This document shows, piece by piece, positions 1 through 8,943 of a stretch of 64,000 nucleotides of DNA. This DNA is from Alcanivorax sp. (GTDB lineage Bacteria; Pseudomonadota; Gammaproteobacteria; Pseudomonadales; Alcanivoracaceae), in NCBI RefSeq assembly GCF_019431375.1, contig NZ_CP080267.1, forward strand, positions 1,488,001 to 1,552,000, in the 5' to 3' direction. Positions within the stretch are counted from its first letter, which is position 1; every line of letters begins with the position of its first letter. Under the pieces are notes generated by a model. It did no database searches, was not told the DNA's origin, and saw only the letters and a list, made by a program, of their open reading frames with translations. A program made the translations under genes and the position numbers.

Positions 1-1
1 G

Positions 2-928
2 GAATGCTATCAACCCAAAGCGGAAACGCGGACCTTGCGCACGCCGCTGATTCCTGCGGCACGACAACGGCAACCCTGGTGGATTGCCAGTTACAGTGCC
101 CTCAAACAGGTACAGGAAACCCTGGCCCCGGCCGACCCGCGCGGCGATCAACTGGCCGAGCAGCAGGACGACACCCTCGTCGATGATGCGGAACCGTTAG
201 CGGATACCATCCACGCCTTCCCCCGTGGTGCCGCACCGGGCACCCTGCTTCACGATGTACTCGAACAGGCGGCCAACCAGCGCTTCGAACAGACCCTGGC
301 TGACCCCATCGAGTTTGAAACCAGCGTGGAAGAAAAACTGCAGGCGCGCGGCTGGCAGGATCATTTCGCGGTGATCCGCCACTGGTGGAAGCAGGCGGTC
401 ACTACACCGCTACCGGTGGCGAACAGCGACATCGCCCTGAATGCCCTGCATACCTATGTGCCGGAACTGGAATTTGTGTTCCCCGCCCACCAGGTGAAAG
501 TGGCCGAGATGGACACCCTGATCCGCCAGCACATCCACCCCACACACCCGCGCCCGCGACTGGAAGCGGATATCCTCAACGGCATGCTCAAGGGCTTTAT
601 CGATCTGGTGTTCGAACACGACGGCAAGTACTACGTGCTCGACTACAAATCCAACTGGCTGGGCGTGGATGACAGCGCCTACACCCTGGACGCCATGACC
701 GACGCGGTGCTGGAAAAGCGCTACGAAGTGCAATACGTGCTCTACCTGCTGGCCCTGCACCGCCTGCTGAAAAGCCGCCTGCAGGATTACGATCCTGACC
801 AGCACCTGGGCGGCGCCGTGTATGTATTTTTACGTGGTTTGCAGGGGCCGGCGGCAGGCACGGTGTTTGATCGGCCGGAGACGGGGTTGATTGAAGCGCT
901 GGATGAGATGTTTGGGGGAAAGATATGA
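2..928 (+). CDS. recB: RecB, exodeoxyribonuclease V beta subunit (3' part only)
   Basis: The reading frame is open from base 2, so the gene starts outside the window and only about 309 C-terminal residues are visible. They hold the RecB nuclease domain: GFIDLVF near 593-613 followed by LDYKSNW near 638-658 supplies the metal-binding aspartates and the catalytic lysine of the PD-(D/E)XK fold, and a QY motif follows near 731. RecB is the 3'-5' helicase/nuclease subunit of RecBCD, which processes double-strand ends and degrades unprotected linear DNA. recD follows after a repeat-filled 186-bp gap, as expected for a recBCD locus. Assignment is firm; nothing can be said of the helicase part. Confidence 0.93.
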   Translation, partial: ECYQPKAETRTLRTPLIPAARQRQPWWIASYSALKQVQETLAPADPRGDQLAEQQDDTLVDDAEPLADTIHAFPRGAAPGTLLHDVLEQAANQRFEQTLADPIEFETSVEEKLQARGWQDHFAVIRHWWKQAVTTPLPVANSDIALNALHTYVPELEFVFPAHQVKVAEMDTLIRQHIHPTHPRPRLEADILNGMLKGFIDLVFEHDGKYYVLDYKSNWLGVDDSAYTLDAMTDAVLEKRYEVQYVLYLLALHRLLKSRLQDYDPDQHLGGAVYVFLRGLQGPAAGTVFDRPETGLIEALDEMFGGKI

Positions 929-1094
929 GCTACGAGCTGCGAGAGACTAGCTACGAGACGCGAGATAGGCAATCTTTAGGGAGTAGCTCGTGCTCGCGAA
1001 ACAACATTGCTGAATCACTGCAACACGCTTTGTTGTATGGCCCCTGTTTCCTCAGGTTTTCATCTAGCAGCTCGCAGCTAGTAGCTCGTAGCTG
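928..1094. repeat. Hairpin-forming AGCT-rich intergenic repeat
   Basis: Two arms rich in AGCTACGAGCTGCGAG-type words lie at about 929-957 and 1064-1093 in inverted orientation, enclosing a unique stretch. Related arms flank 35586-35749, 53679-53924 and 54287-54433, and a short copy is near 31153. The element fills the recB-recD gap and could form a long stem-loop in RNA or DNA. Confidence 0.6.
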
Positions 1095-1114
1095 CTCTTC
1101 CCGGAGGGCTCCCC

Positions 1115-3052
1115 ATGCAAACTGACCTGTTCTCCGCCCTCACCTGGGAAGACGCACTGATTCTGCTGCGTGATAACAATTTGCTGCGCGATCTGGATGT
1201 GGCCATTGCCCGTTTCCTCAACCAGCAATGCCCGCAGGCAAGCTACGAAGTGCTGCTGCTCGCTGCTTTCACCAGCAATCAACAAGCCAGCGGCCATCTA
1301 TGTCTGGATCTGAAAAACCGGGAACTGGCCACTCAGCTGTGGGGCACCAGCCCGCCACCGGAACTGGTCACTCTGCTGCCCGGCAAGCCGGACGACTGGC
1401 TGCATGATCTGCAACAGAGTCCGCTGGTGAGCCAGAACGGCAGCACGCCGCTGGTGCTGGATGGCAGCCGCCTTTACCTGCGCCGTAACTGGGCCCGGGA
1501 AGTGGCTGTGGCCGAGGCCATCGACCAGCGACTGGCCACGGTCAGCCCGTTGCCCGCCGAGCGTCTGCGCGACGCCCTGGCCCGATTATTCCCGAGTGCC
1601 GGCGACCAAACCGATTGGCAACAGGTGGCTTGCGCCCTGGCCAGCCGCAGCGGCATCGGCATCATCACCGGCGGCCCCGGTACCGGTAAAACCACCACCG
1701 TGGTGCGCCTGCTGGGGCTGCTGCAAAGCCTGGCCATGGCAGACAACCAGCGCCTGCGTATTCGCCTCGCTGCCCCCACCGGCAAGGCGGCGGCACGGCT
1801 CACCGAATCCATCGGCGAGCAGGTGCAACAACTGGACGTGGAATCTGCAGTACGCGACGCCATCCCCACGGACGTGACCACCCTGCACCGACTGCTCGGT
1901 ACTCGCCCGGACAGTCGTCACTTCCGCCACCATGCTGACAATCCGCTGCACGCGGATCTGGTGGTGGTGGACGAAGCCAGCATGATCGACATGGACATGA
2001 TGGCCAGCCTGCTTGAGGCCCTGAGCCCCCACACCCGGCTGATCCTGCTGGGCGACAAGGACCAGCTGGCCAGCGTGGAAGCTGGCGCGGTGATGGGTGA
2101 CTTGTGTCGCCATGCCCACCAGGGGCGTTATCAACAAGGTACCATCGATTTCGTCAGGGACACCTGCGGCGCCGACATCAGCGACTACCGGGAAACCGAA
2201 CAGACCCCCGGCAACGCCCTGGCCCAGCAGACCGCCATGCTGCGCACCAACTGGCGCTCCAAGGACAGCCCCGGCATCGGCGAACTGGCGCGGGCCGTCA
2301 ACGAAGAAAACCTGCCGCAAGTACGCAAGGCCTTTCAACAATATGGCGACAGCCTGCATCGCCACCCCCTGCGCAGCGACGGCCAGCAACTGGAAACCCT
2401 GCTGCTGAACGGCAGCGGCGACCACCAGGGTTTGCGTGCGCTCTTTCAGACGGTGGCAACACCACCAGCGCAACGGCAGGACTTCGATGGCTGGGCCGCC
2501 GGCCTGCTCAAGCAACTCACCCACCAGCAACTGCTCAGCGGTTTGCGCAGCGGACCGTTTGGGGTGGAACAGCTGAACCTGCGCATCACCCGCCACCTGC
2601 AACAGCAGGACCTGGCCCCGGAACGGGAATGGTACCCGGGCCGGCCGGTGATGATGACCCGCAACGACTATCAGCTGGGCTTGATGAACGGGGATGTGGG
2701 ACTGACGCTGCCCCTGCTGGAAGAGAGAAATGATAAACCGGAGTTACTGCTGCGAGTGGCGTTCCAGTTACCAGACGGTCGCATCAAGTGGGTACTGCCC
2801 AGTCGCCTGGACGGGGTAGAAACCGTCTATGCCATGACTGTGCATAAATCCCAGGGCTCGGAATTCAGACACACCCTGCTGGTGCTACCGGACGCCCCCC
2901 ACCCGCTACTTACCCGGGAACTGATCTACACCGCCGTCACCCGCGCCCGGGACCGTTTCACTCTGCTGGAATTCGGCAAACCGGCAGTGCTGGACAGCGC
3001 CGTCAAGAAACGGACCTGGCGCGCGTCGGGGTTGGCAGAGCGGCTAATGTAG
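1115..3052 (+). CDS. recD: RecD, exodeoxyribonuclease V alpha subunit
   Basis: This 645-residue protein is a superfamily 1 helicase and the 5'-3' motor of RecBCD. Walker A (GGPGTGKTTT) is at about residues 186-195, the Walker B region reads DLVVVDEASMIDMDMM, and the late motifs include MTVHKSQGSEF and YTAVTRARD, all typical of RecD. Its length is close to that of other RecD proteins. The start at 1115 is preceded by a CCGGAGGG Shine-Dalgarno stretch. It follows recB in the same orientation, so the two subunits are probably co-expressed. RecBCD repairs double-strand breaks and destroys linear invading DNA. Confidence 0.96.
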   Translation: MQTDLFSALTWEDALILLRDNNLLRDLDVAIARFLNQQCPQASYEVLLLAAFTSNQQASGHLCLDLKNRELATQLWGTSPPPELVTLLPGKPDDWLHDLQQSPLVSQNGSTPLVLDGSRLYLRRNWAREVAVAEAIDQRLATVSPLPAERLRDALARLFPSAGDQTDWQQVACALASRSGIGIITGGPGTGKTTTVVRLLGLLQSLAMADNQRLRIRLAAPTGKAAARLTESIGEQVQQLDVESAVRDAIPTDVTTLHRLLGTRPDSRHFRHHADNPLHADLVVVDEASMIDMDMMASLLEALSPHTRLILLGDKDQLASVEAGAVMGDLCRHAHQGRYQQGTIDFVRDTCGADISDYRETEQTPGNALAQQTAMLRTNWRSKDSPGIGELARAVNEENLPQVRKAFQQYGDSLHRHPLRSDGQQLETLLLNGSGDHQGLRALFQTVATPPAQRQDFDGWAAGLLKQLTHQQLLSGLRSGPFGVEQLNLRITRHLQQQDLAPEREWYPGRPVMMTRNDYQLGLMNGDVGLTLPLLEERNDKPELLLRVAFQLPDGRIKWVLPSRLDGVETVYAMTVHKSQGSEFRHTLLVLPDAPHPLLTRELIYTAVTRARDRFTLLEFGKPAVLDSAVKKRTWRASGLAERLM

Positions 3053-3209
3053 GAGCCATGCTCCCCCCAGGGGATCTACGACATGCGAACCGAGCCCAGG
3101 CGAGGAAAAAAACGGTGCATAGTCTCCCGATTTCGCCAAAGGCATTAGCGACGCCTGATGTTATCAGCCCCCCGCTTCGCGGTTCGCCATGCGAGCATAG
3201 CTCCTACGA
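3049..3209. repeat. REP-like inverted repeat (TGTAGGAGCCATGCT family)
   Basis: TGTAGGAGCCATGCTCC begins at 3049 beside the recD stop, and the inverse TTCGCCATGCGAGCATAGC continues to CTCCTAC near 3183-3207. The two halves pair as a REP-style bihairpin. A complete copy is at 62054-62120, and fragments are near 8823, 31282 and 34500. Pseudomonas REP elements begin with a similar GTAGGAGC core. Confidence 0.65.
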
Positions 3210-3260
3210 ACAGAGCGTTTGGAAGAAAAGTTGGCAGTAGCCTTCACCAATGCCCCCCAA

Positions 3261-3292
3261 AAAAAACGGGATGCCGAAGCATCCCGTTTTTT
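3261..3292. terminator. Bidirectional intrinsic terminator
   Basis: A perfect palindrome has 14-bp arms, AAAAAACGGGATGC at 3261-3274 and GCATCCCGTTTTTT at 3279-3292, around a CGAA loop. It lies just beyond the stop of the minus-strand OmpA-family gene and gives a U-tract in both directions, so it can also end read-through from recD. Confidence 0.93.
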
Positions 3293-3310
3293 GTCGCTCG
3301 AATCACGCCG

Positions 3311-4417
3311 TTACTTGAACTGCGCTTTCTTCTCTTCGGTTTCCACAATGATTTCCGCACGACGGTTCTTGGCGCGGCCCTCGCGGGTGCTATTGTCCGC
3401 CACCGGGCGGCTCTCGCCGAAACCTTCGGTGCTGATGCGATCACCGCTGACCTTGTAGTCCTTCATCAAACGGTCCTTCACGGACTGCGCACGACGCTCG
3501 GACAGGCCCTGGTTATAGTCTGCCGGGCCGGTGCTATCCGCATGGCCTTCCACACGAATATGGCCTTGCTCACCACCGTTCAGGCGCTCTGCCACACCAC
3601 GGATCTCATCAGAGAATTGACCCTGAATGGTATCGCGGTCGAAGCCGAAGTAGATCACTGAAGTCTGACGCTGCTCCAGGGTTTCATAGACCTGGCAGCC
3701 ATCCGCATCCACTACCGCGCCGGAGGCGGTGTTCGGGCAACGATCCCGGTCGTCGTTGACACCATCGCCATCGCTGTCACCGGTAACGACTTGCGCCGGT
3801 GCGGACTCCACCACTTCGTCTTCAGCGCTGTCATCGCTGTCATTGCTGATACCGAATGCCAGATTGATACCCGCATAGACCTGACCTTCCCAGTACTCGC
3901 GATCAGTGCTGTACGCCTGACGGGTACCCAGATCCAGAATCACATGCTTGAAGAATGCGCGCTGAACACCCAGCTCGACACCGGTCATCAGCTCATCATT
4001 CTTGTCGCTGTTGGGATTATTGAGGCTCTCGATGTACTGCTCGCCCACGTTGATACCCGCGTAGGGTTCAAACCCGAGAATACCGGTATCGTTGAAGTGA
4101 TAACGGCCACTGACGAAATAGTTGGTCATGTCCAGGCGACGGCCGGAATCGTATTTGCTTTCCGCATCGCCTTCCACTTCGTCATACCAACCCTGGACAG
4201 ACCAGTTGGGATGAAAACGCCAGCCCAGTTGACCACCGTAGAACGGCACGTCATCCAGACCGTCGGTCCCGTTACCGATCACATCATTATCATAAAAGGT
4301 GTAATAGCTGGCATGGCCACCGATATAGCCATAACGATCCGGAACATTTTCTCCGGCCAAGACAAGGGGGGAAATAAACAGCGGAATAGCCGCAGTAACG
4401 CGCAAAATAGTTTTCAT
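3311..4417 (-). CDS. OmpA-family outer-membrane porin
   Basis: This 368-residue protein has an N-terminal signal peptide ending near LVLAGE, then an OmpA-type eight-stranded barrel region (about residues 22-200, with repeated aromatic GYIGG/WSVQGW strands). An acidic calcium-binding-like linker follows (GDSDGDGVNDDRDRCPN, about 215-232, thrombospondin type-3 style). A C-terminal OmpA peptidoglycan-binding domain holds the VEGHADSTGPADYN core and RAKNRRAEI. The family anchors the outer membrane to peptidoglycan. The AGGAAAGGATCT stretch before the ATG is a plausible ribosome site. The AT-rich upstream region (about 4500-4640) probably carries the promoter, but I could not pick one. It is a single gene ended by the strong palindrome at 3261-3292. 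Confidence 0.92.
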   Translation of the reverse strand: MKTILRVTAAIPLFISPLVLAGENVPDRYGYIGGHASYYTFYDNDVIGNGTDGLDDVPFYGGQLGWRFHPNWSVQGWYDEVEGDAESKYDSGRRLDMTNYFVSGRYHFNDTGILGFEPYAGINVGEQYIESLNNPNSDKNDELMTGVELGVQRAFFKHVILDLGTRQAYSTDREYWEGQVYAGINLAFGISNDSDDSAEDEVVESAPAQVVTGDSDGDGVNDDRDRCPNTASGAVVDADGCQVYETLEQRQTSVIYFGFDRDTIQGQFSDEIRGVAERLNGGEQGHIRVEGHADSTGPADYNQGLSERRAQSVKDRLMKDYKVSGDRISTEGFGESRPVADNSTREGRAKNRRAEIIVETEEKKAQFK

Positions 4418-4722
4418 GGCAGAGATCCTTTCCTGTTACCCAGTTATGGCGGGGATTTAACCACCAGGGCGAAGAACAAGCAGCCATGAAGCAGTACTGA
4501 CACGCACAAATTTACCGAAATTTAACCACTCTCAGACCAAGGGTTTACATAACAATAAGTAATAACTATCACTTGGAACGAGAGCTCCAATGCTCCTCTT
4601 ATAGAAATTTATTTTTATAAAATTATTATTATTCATTAACTCAGGACAACGAAGCCTGTGCCCGCCATCTTCCGCAGGGTGTATTAGCCGCCGGCGTAAT
4701 CCACCCTACGTGGACCACATCA
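4418..4722. other. Intergenic region upstream of the porin
   Basis: About 305 bases without a gene. The part from 4500 to 4640 is markedly AT-rich compared with the rest of the window and presumably holds the minus-strand porin promoter and a long leader. I see no convincing paired -35/-10 elements, RNA gene or repeat. Confidence 0.5.
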
Positions 4723-5046
4723 CTACTTGGTTACCCACTGGCCGTCCGGGGTTCTGACATAGTCCCCGGCATCGGTTTTATCGATGGCTTTCTGGCCGGC
4801 CAGTCGCGCCACCTGATCCAGGGTAATGCCGTTTTCTTTGGCAATACGTTCGTAGGCCGCGCGGCGTTTCTGGTTGATATCCGCCACCAGCTCTACCGCT
4901 GCCGGTGTGGCCTTGACCACGCCCAGATAACCGTCCGGTTGTTCACCCACCATGCCCTGGCTTTTCGCTGCATCCAGATCCAGTGCGAACGCCGCCATGC
5001 TCAACAGCAGGGTCAGGGTGGCAATCATGGTTTTTACAATCTTCAT
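4723..5046 (-). CDS. ydbL: YdbL family periplasmic protein (DUF1318)
   Basis: This 107-residue protein has a cleavable signal peptide (MKIVKTMIATLTLLLSMAAFA). The mature part carries the YdbL signature: AKSQGMVGEQPDGYLG, LVADINQKRRAAYERIA, LAGQKAID and a final GQWVTK. In E. coli ydbL is the last gene of ydbH-ynbE-ydbL, which assists phospholipid transport to the outer membrane alongside TamB and YhdP; YdbL is proposed to modulate the YdbH-YnbE bridge. The same order is kept here, 11 bp downstream of ynbE. The function is carried over from the family. Confidence 0.9.
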   Translation of the reverse strand: MKIVKTMIATLTLLLSMAAFALDLDAAKSQGMVGEQPDGYLGVVKATPAAVELVADINQKRRAAYERIAKENGITLDQVARLAGQKAIDKTDAGDYVRTPDGQWVTK

Positions 5047-5057
5047 TGTCCCTACTC

Positions 5058-5246
5058 CTAGAACAGGTCGCTGTCTTCACTGAACAACTGATCGATATCC
5101 TTTTCCACCTTGAGGCGGATTTCATGGTCGATCTTCACGTTCAGATTGATGGTGATAGGCTCCTCCGGGGCTTTCAAGGCCACCGTCGGCGTGCAGGCGG
5201 ACAAGGTTACCGCCACCAGCAACAAACCCGGCGCGAGTGTTTTCAT
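5058..5246 (-). CDS. ynbE: YnbE family outer-membrane lipoprotein
   Basis: This 62-residue lipoprotein has a signal peptide with lipobox LSAC (cysteine at residue 18) and the YnbE-type segment ITINLNVKIDHEIRLKVEKDID. In E. coli YnbE multimerises by beta-strand stacking and extends the YdbH beta-taco groove to the outer membrane. Its start overlaps the ydbH stop by 4 bp (ATGA), indicating translational coupling, and ydbL follows closely. Confidence 0.9.
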   Translation of the reverse strand: MKTLAPGLLLVAVTLSACTPTVALKAPEEPITINLNVKIDHEIRLKVEKDIDQLFSEDSDLF

Positions 5247-7852
5247 TGTGCTCTCTCCGTGCGCAGTTTCTCGGTGATGTCATCGCCAATACGCAGGCTG
5301 CGCATCAGCACCAGCATGTTTTCCCGATGGGTGTAGTTAAACACCACCGGCAGATTATTTCTCTGCGGATTCACACCCTTGATGGTCACCGCCGCTTCCA
5401 GCCAGCCTTCCCGGTCCATGTTCATGCGGGCCTGGAAATCCGGAATGGTCAGCACGCTGAGGCTTTCCAGTGCCAGTTTCACGGCCTGATTGGCGCTGGC
5501 CATGGATTGCACACTGGATGATGGCGGGATGCGCAGGGACAGGGTTTCCTCATTGGCCAGCCGCGCTCCTTCCACCACCAAAAAATCCGTGCCCAGTTGC
5601 AGGGGCACATAGCCACCAACCCGCCCATCCAGAAAGACCGCCGGCGGGTTCTGCAAGGCTGCCACCTGCTCCAGATCAATGCGGGTGATCACCACCGGCT
5701 GGGGCCGGGGTGACGGCCAGTCCAGCGCCGGCGAACGCAGGAAACCACCCAGTAACGCCGCGCGGATATCAGTGAACTGCCATTGGCGGAGATCGCTCTC
5801 AATCTGCAGGGACAGGTCGGTAATCGGGGTACCGATATCCAGGGTGTCCGCGGTCACGGGACCAACACTCTTGAGAGACACCGTGCCATCACGATAGTGC
5901 CCTTCCAGGGCTCCCTGAATCCCCCGGGCCGTGACGCTGCCCCAGTCCGCCTCCGCATCGGCCAGGCGAATTGTGCCCTCGGCAGACAGCGTGTCACGCC
6001 ATTGCCAGCTACCCTTACCGGTGAGCGTGCCCGCCTGTGGCGTCATCGCCAGGCCCTGGCCCATAGCCGGGATCAACGGGCTATCGATGTGAAAACTGCC
6101 AAGGGGCACTTCCCCTGCCAGGGAGGCTTGCGCCGTCAGCTCGCTTTGCCAATCGGCAATGGTCAGTCGTGCCGTGGCGGTTTTGCCGGTCAGGCGGGCG
6201 CTGCCTGCCACCACCGGCAACCGCCAGCGCGCCGCCAGCAAGCCGCCACTGCGCACATGCACGTGGCCATGGGCACCGGCGCTATTCACCGTAACCGGGC
6301 CTCTGGCGGTCACCGTGATCGGGCGCAGCAGCACCTGGTCTATCAGCCCTTCGCTGACGGACAGTTGGCTGCCATCCGCCAGCACCACGGCACTGTCTTG
6401 CAGGCGCCATGGCACCTGCAGGGAGACATCGCCGCCCCGGTCATAGTCAGGAATGGAGGACGTGGCAGACAGCGTGCCCTGCCAGCCGCTCTCCGCCTGC
6501 CGGAACGACAGGCTGCCATCGAGCGGGTAGCCGGCATACTGACCTTTCACCGTGGCCTTGCCGCCGTAGGGAGCCCGTTGCAGAGTTTTCAGGGGCAACC
6601 GAAAGGCCAGATGATCGTCACCGTGACGGGCGTTGAGGCTAATCGGTTTTCCCTGCAGCCCATCGCTGGCGGCCTGGCCCTGCCAGTGGCCATCCAGCCG
6701 GTAGCCTTGCCATTGGCCCTGCAGTGCCAGCGCGCCCTGCCACTGCCAGTGTTTGCCCTGCCACTGGATCCGGCTCGGGTTGACCTTCAGGCGCAGGTCT
6801 TCATAGCCAACCAGCAACGGCAGATCTGTGGCGCCGTCCAGCGTCATGGGTACCTGCAGAGGCACTTTCCATTGCGCAGAGAGCTGTTCCGGTAACGCCA
6901 GGGTTGCCGGCGCCAGGGTCAGCATTCGATCCTGCCACTTAAACTCCAGCTGACCATCCAGCTCAGGCCCCTCAAGCACCACCCGTCCGGCCCCCTGCTC
7001 TACGGTGCTGTCATCACTGCTGGCGGAAACATGGACCTGCCCTGGCGGTCCTTGCAGTTGCAACTGTCCCCGAACTTGCGACGGGGCAATGCCCTGCCCT
7101 TGCAACGATAACGGTTCCGGGATTGCCAGCTGCCACTGCCCATCGAGCGCCAACGGCTCGGTCAGACTCATGTCCGCCTGCCACTCCTCACCGGTAAAAC
7201 GGGCCGTCATCGCCAGATCGGCTTTTTGCGGCTGAGATTGCAGACCCGCGTCCTGCAGGGTGGCATTCAGGGAGCCCGCAGCTTGTCCCTGCCACACGCC
7301 CTCGCCATCGAGCTGCCAGGAGCCCTGCCAATCCGCCAGCCACTCATTCAGTGCGCCGTTGCCTTGCAACGACCACAGCCCGTCATCGCGGGCATACTCC
7401 GCCTGCAGCAGGCTTTGTGGGCTCTCCACCTGAAGGGACCAGTGTTGTTGTTGTTGCCTGGCGTTTACCTGCAACGTCGGCGGCACCACCCCACCGGTCT
7501 CGGGTAGCTGCAGCGTCTCAACGGAAAGCACAAAAGGGGGCGTCCACGGCAACGATTCCGGCATCACAAAACCGTCATCGTCCGCCCCACTATCACAGGC
7601 GGTGACAGTGACCGTGCGCGTGTGGACGGTGAGAGGGAACAGATCGCGCAGCACCAGATCGTCACCGGCCAGCGGCGCACAATCGTCCGGCTGCCAGCGC
7701 CAATGGGCCAGGGTCAGGCCGTCGTCCCAGCCCGGCTTGCCCACACGCAGCCCCTGGCTATACAGCCAGCCCGCCGCCACCAGTGCCACAACCAGCAACA
7801 GTAGCAACGCAACACCAAGGCCTCGAAAAACAGGCGGGAAAAATCGCACCAT
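5243..7852 (-). CDS. ydbH: YdbH-like AsmA-superfamily lipid-transfer protein
   Basis: A protein of about 869 residues with one N-terminal membrane segment (VALLLLLVVALVAAGWLY) followed by a long beta-rich, Gln/Trp-rich periplasmic region ending in the conserved YdbH C-terminus (FQARMNMDREGWLEA, NLPVVFNYTHRENML). YdbH is an inner-membrane-anchored member of the AsmA-like family that bridges the periplasm for phospholipid movement. I chose the ATG at 7852 (MVRFFPPVF) because it puts a short basic leader right before the membrane segment; an in-frame GTG at 7918, preceded by GAGGGG, would add 22 residues. First gene of the ydbH-ynbE-ydbL operon. Confidence 0.88.
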   Translation of the reverse strand: MVRFFPPVFRGLGVALLLLLVVALVAAGWLYSQGLRVGKPGWDDGLTLAHWRWQPDDCAPLAGDDLVLRDLFPLTVHTRTVTVTACDSGADDDGFVMPESLPWTPPFVLSVETLQLPETGGVVPPTLQVNARQQQQHWSLQVESPQSLLQAEYARDDGLWSLQGNGALNEWLADWQGSWQLDGEGVWQGQAAGSLNATLQDAGLQSQPQKADLAMTARFTGEEWQADMSLTEPLALDGQWQLAIPEPLSLQGQGIAPSQVRGQLQLQGPPGQVHVSASSDDSTVEQGAGRVVLEGPELDGQLEFKWQDRMLTLAPATLALPEQLSAQWKVPLQVPMTLDGATDLPLLVGYEDLRLKVNPSRIQWQGKHWQWQGALALQGQWQGYRLDGHWQGQAASDGLQGKPISLNARHGDDHLAFRLPLKTLQRAPYGGKATVKGQYAGYPLDGSLSFRQAESGWQGTLSATSSIPDYDRGGDVSLQVPWRLQDSAVVLADGSQLSVSEGLIDQVLLRPITVTARGPVTVNSAGAHGHVHVRSGGLLAARWRLPVVAGSARLTGKTATARLTIADWQSELTAQASLAGEVPLGSFHIDSPLIPAMGQGLAMTPQAGTLTGKGSWQWRDTLSAEGTIRLADAEADWGSVTARGIQGALEGHYRDGTVSLKSVGPVTADTLDIGTPITDLSLQIESDLRQWQFTDIRAALLGGFLRSPALDWPSPRPQPVVITRIDLEQVAALQNPPAVFLDGRVGGYVPLQLGTDFLVVEGARLANEETLSLRIPPSSSVQSMASANQAVKLALESLSVLTIPDFQARMNMDREGWLEAAVTIKGVNPQRNNLPVVFNYTHRENMLVLMRSLRIGDDITEKLRTERAQ

Positions 7853-8012
7853 AACGGTTAGAACCGGCGCAGCAACAATGGTTCGATAGTGGTGGCTTGG
7901 CCGGGCGCTGGCAACCACTTACCCCTCAAGTATCCCGGCGTCACCTCGTCTGTCACCGGGCAAGCAACGCGCCGGTCGACGCATTGCCGTCGGGTCGCGG
8001 CCAGAAAAAATC

Positions 8013-8639
8013 TCAGGGAGTCAGCAGCGGGCGCAGGTAGGCATTGGCCCACTGGCGCACCCCGGCCTCGTTGGCCGGGTTCATCAGCCCGTCCGGGGAC
8101 AGCACCATGGACTGGGTCAGGCGCAGCATCAGCTCGGCCAGGGCCTCGGAGGACTGCTTGCGAATGGCGCCCTTGTCCTGCTCCTGGTCCAGCATGCCGG
8201 CCATATACATCCGGAAGAAGCCCATCATCTGCCACAGACGCTGGGTGAGAATGGGCAGGATGGTTTCCGGCTCGGAGGTGAGCAACCGCTGCAGCAGCGG
8301 GTGGTGGTGAGCCCGGGTGGTCGCCAGCACAAAGGATTCCAGCACCCGTTCCACGCCGTTATCGATCTGCGCCAGTTCTTCCTCGATCCTGGCCAGCTCC
8401 CGCTGGCACTCACGCAGGATCACCACCTGGATCAGCTGGTCCTTGTCCGCAAAGCGGCGATAGGCCGTGGCCCGGCCAATACCGGCGCGGGTGGCCACGT
8501 CTTCCATGGTGGTGCGGCGCAGGCCGAATTCCACGAACAACGCCAGGCCGGCATCGAGCACCTTTTCATAAGTCTTGTCCCCTTCCGGCACCTGCAGGTT
8601 TTTCAGCAGGGTTTTCGACGCGGCCGTTTTGCGTGACAT
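8013..8639 (-). CDS. TetR family transcriptional regulator
   Basis: This 208-residue protein has an N-terminal TetR helix-turn-helix: LFVEFGLRRTTMEDVATRAG followed by IGRATAYRRFADKDQL (about residues 32-70). The helical C-terminal ligand domain matches no ligand class I can name. It is separated by a repeat element from two acyl-CoA dehydrogenase genes on the same strand. That placement suggests control of fatty-acid or alkane-derived acyl-CoA degradation, but no operator palindrome was recognised. Confidence 0.88.
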   Translation of the reverse strand: MSRKTAASKTLLKNLQVPEGDKTYEKVLDAGLALFVEFGLRRTTMEDVATRAGIGRATAYRRFADKDQLIQVVILRECQRELARIEEELAQIDNGVERVLESFVLATTRAHHHPLLQRLLTSEPETILPILTQRLWQMMGFFRMYMAGMLDQEQDKGAIRKQSSEALAELMLRLTQSMVLSPDGLMNPANEAGVRQWANAYLRPLLTP

Positions 8640-8751
8640 TCAGACTCCCAGTGTGTCCCGGTAGTTTCCATGGCTTATACCGCATGGCCACCGTGGTCGG
8701 CAAATTCCTCGGCCTCGGTTGCTCCGTAAAGGGTGTGTGCAAAATCCTTTT

Positions 8752-8938
8752 CTTACCACAGAGGGCACAGAGTTCACTGAGGATGAACAGGCTTGTCTTT
8801 GCTGGGGGCGCCGGTCTGCGAATAGCGGTTTGCCCGGTTCGCTTGCAGGCAAGCTCCTACAACACGGCTAGAGCTGGCGGCAGAAGAAACCGCTTTTCTC
8901 AGTGTTCTCTGTGACCTCTGTGACCTCTGTGGTCAAAA
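8752..8938. repeat. CACAGAG-type inverted repeat element
   Basis: ACCACAGAGGGCACAGAG near 8755 and the inverse CTCTGTGACCTCTGTGGTC, preceded by TTTTCTCAGTGTTCTCTGTG near 8895-8935, form the two arms. Between them is a REP-like piece (CTTGCAGGCAAGCTCCTAC near 8842-8860). This occupies most of the 304-bp gap between the acyl-CoA dehydrogenase and tetR genes. Iterated CACAGAG words of this kind are common extragenic repeats in many bacteria. Confidence 0.6.
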
Positions 8939-8943
8939 TCCAC

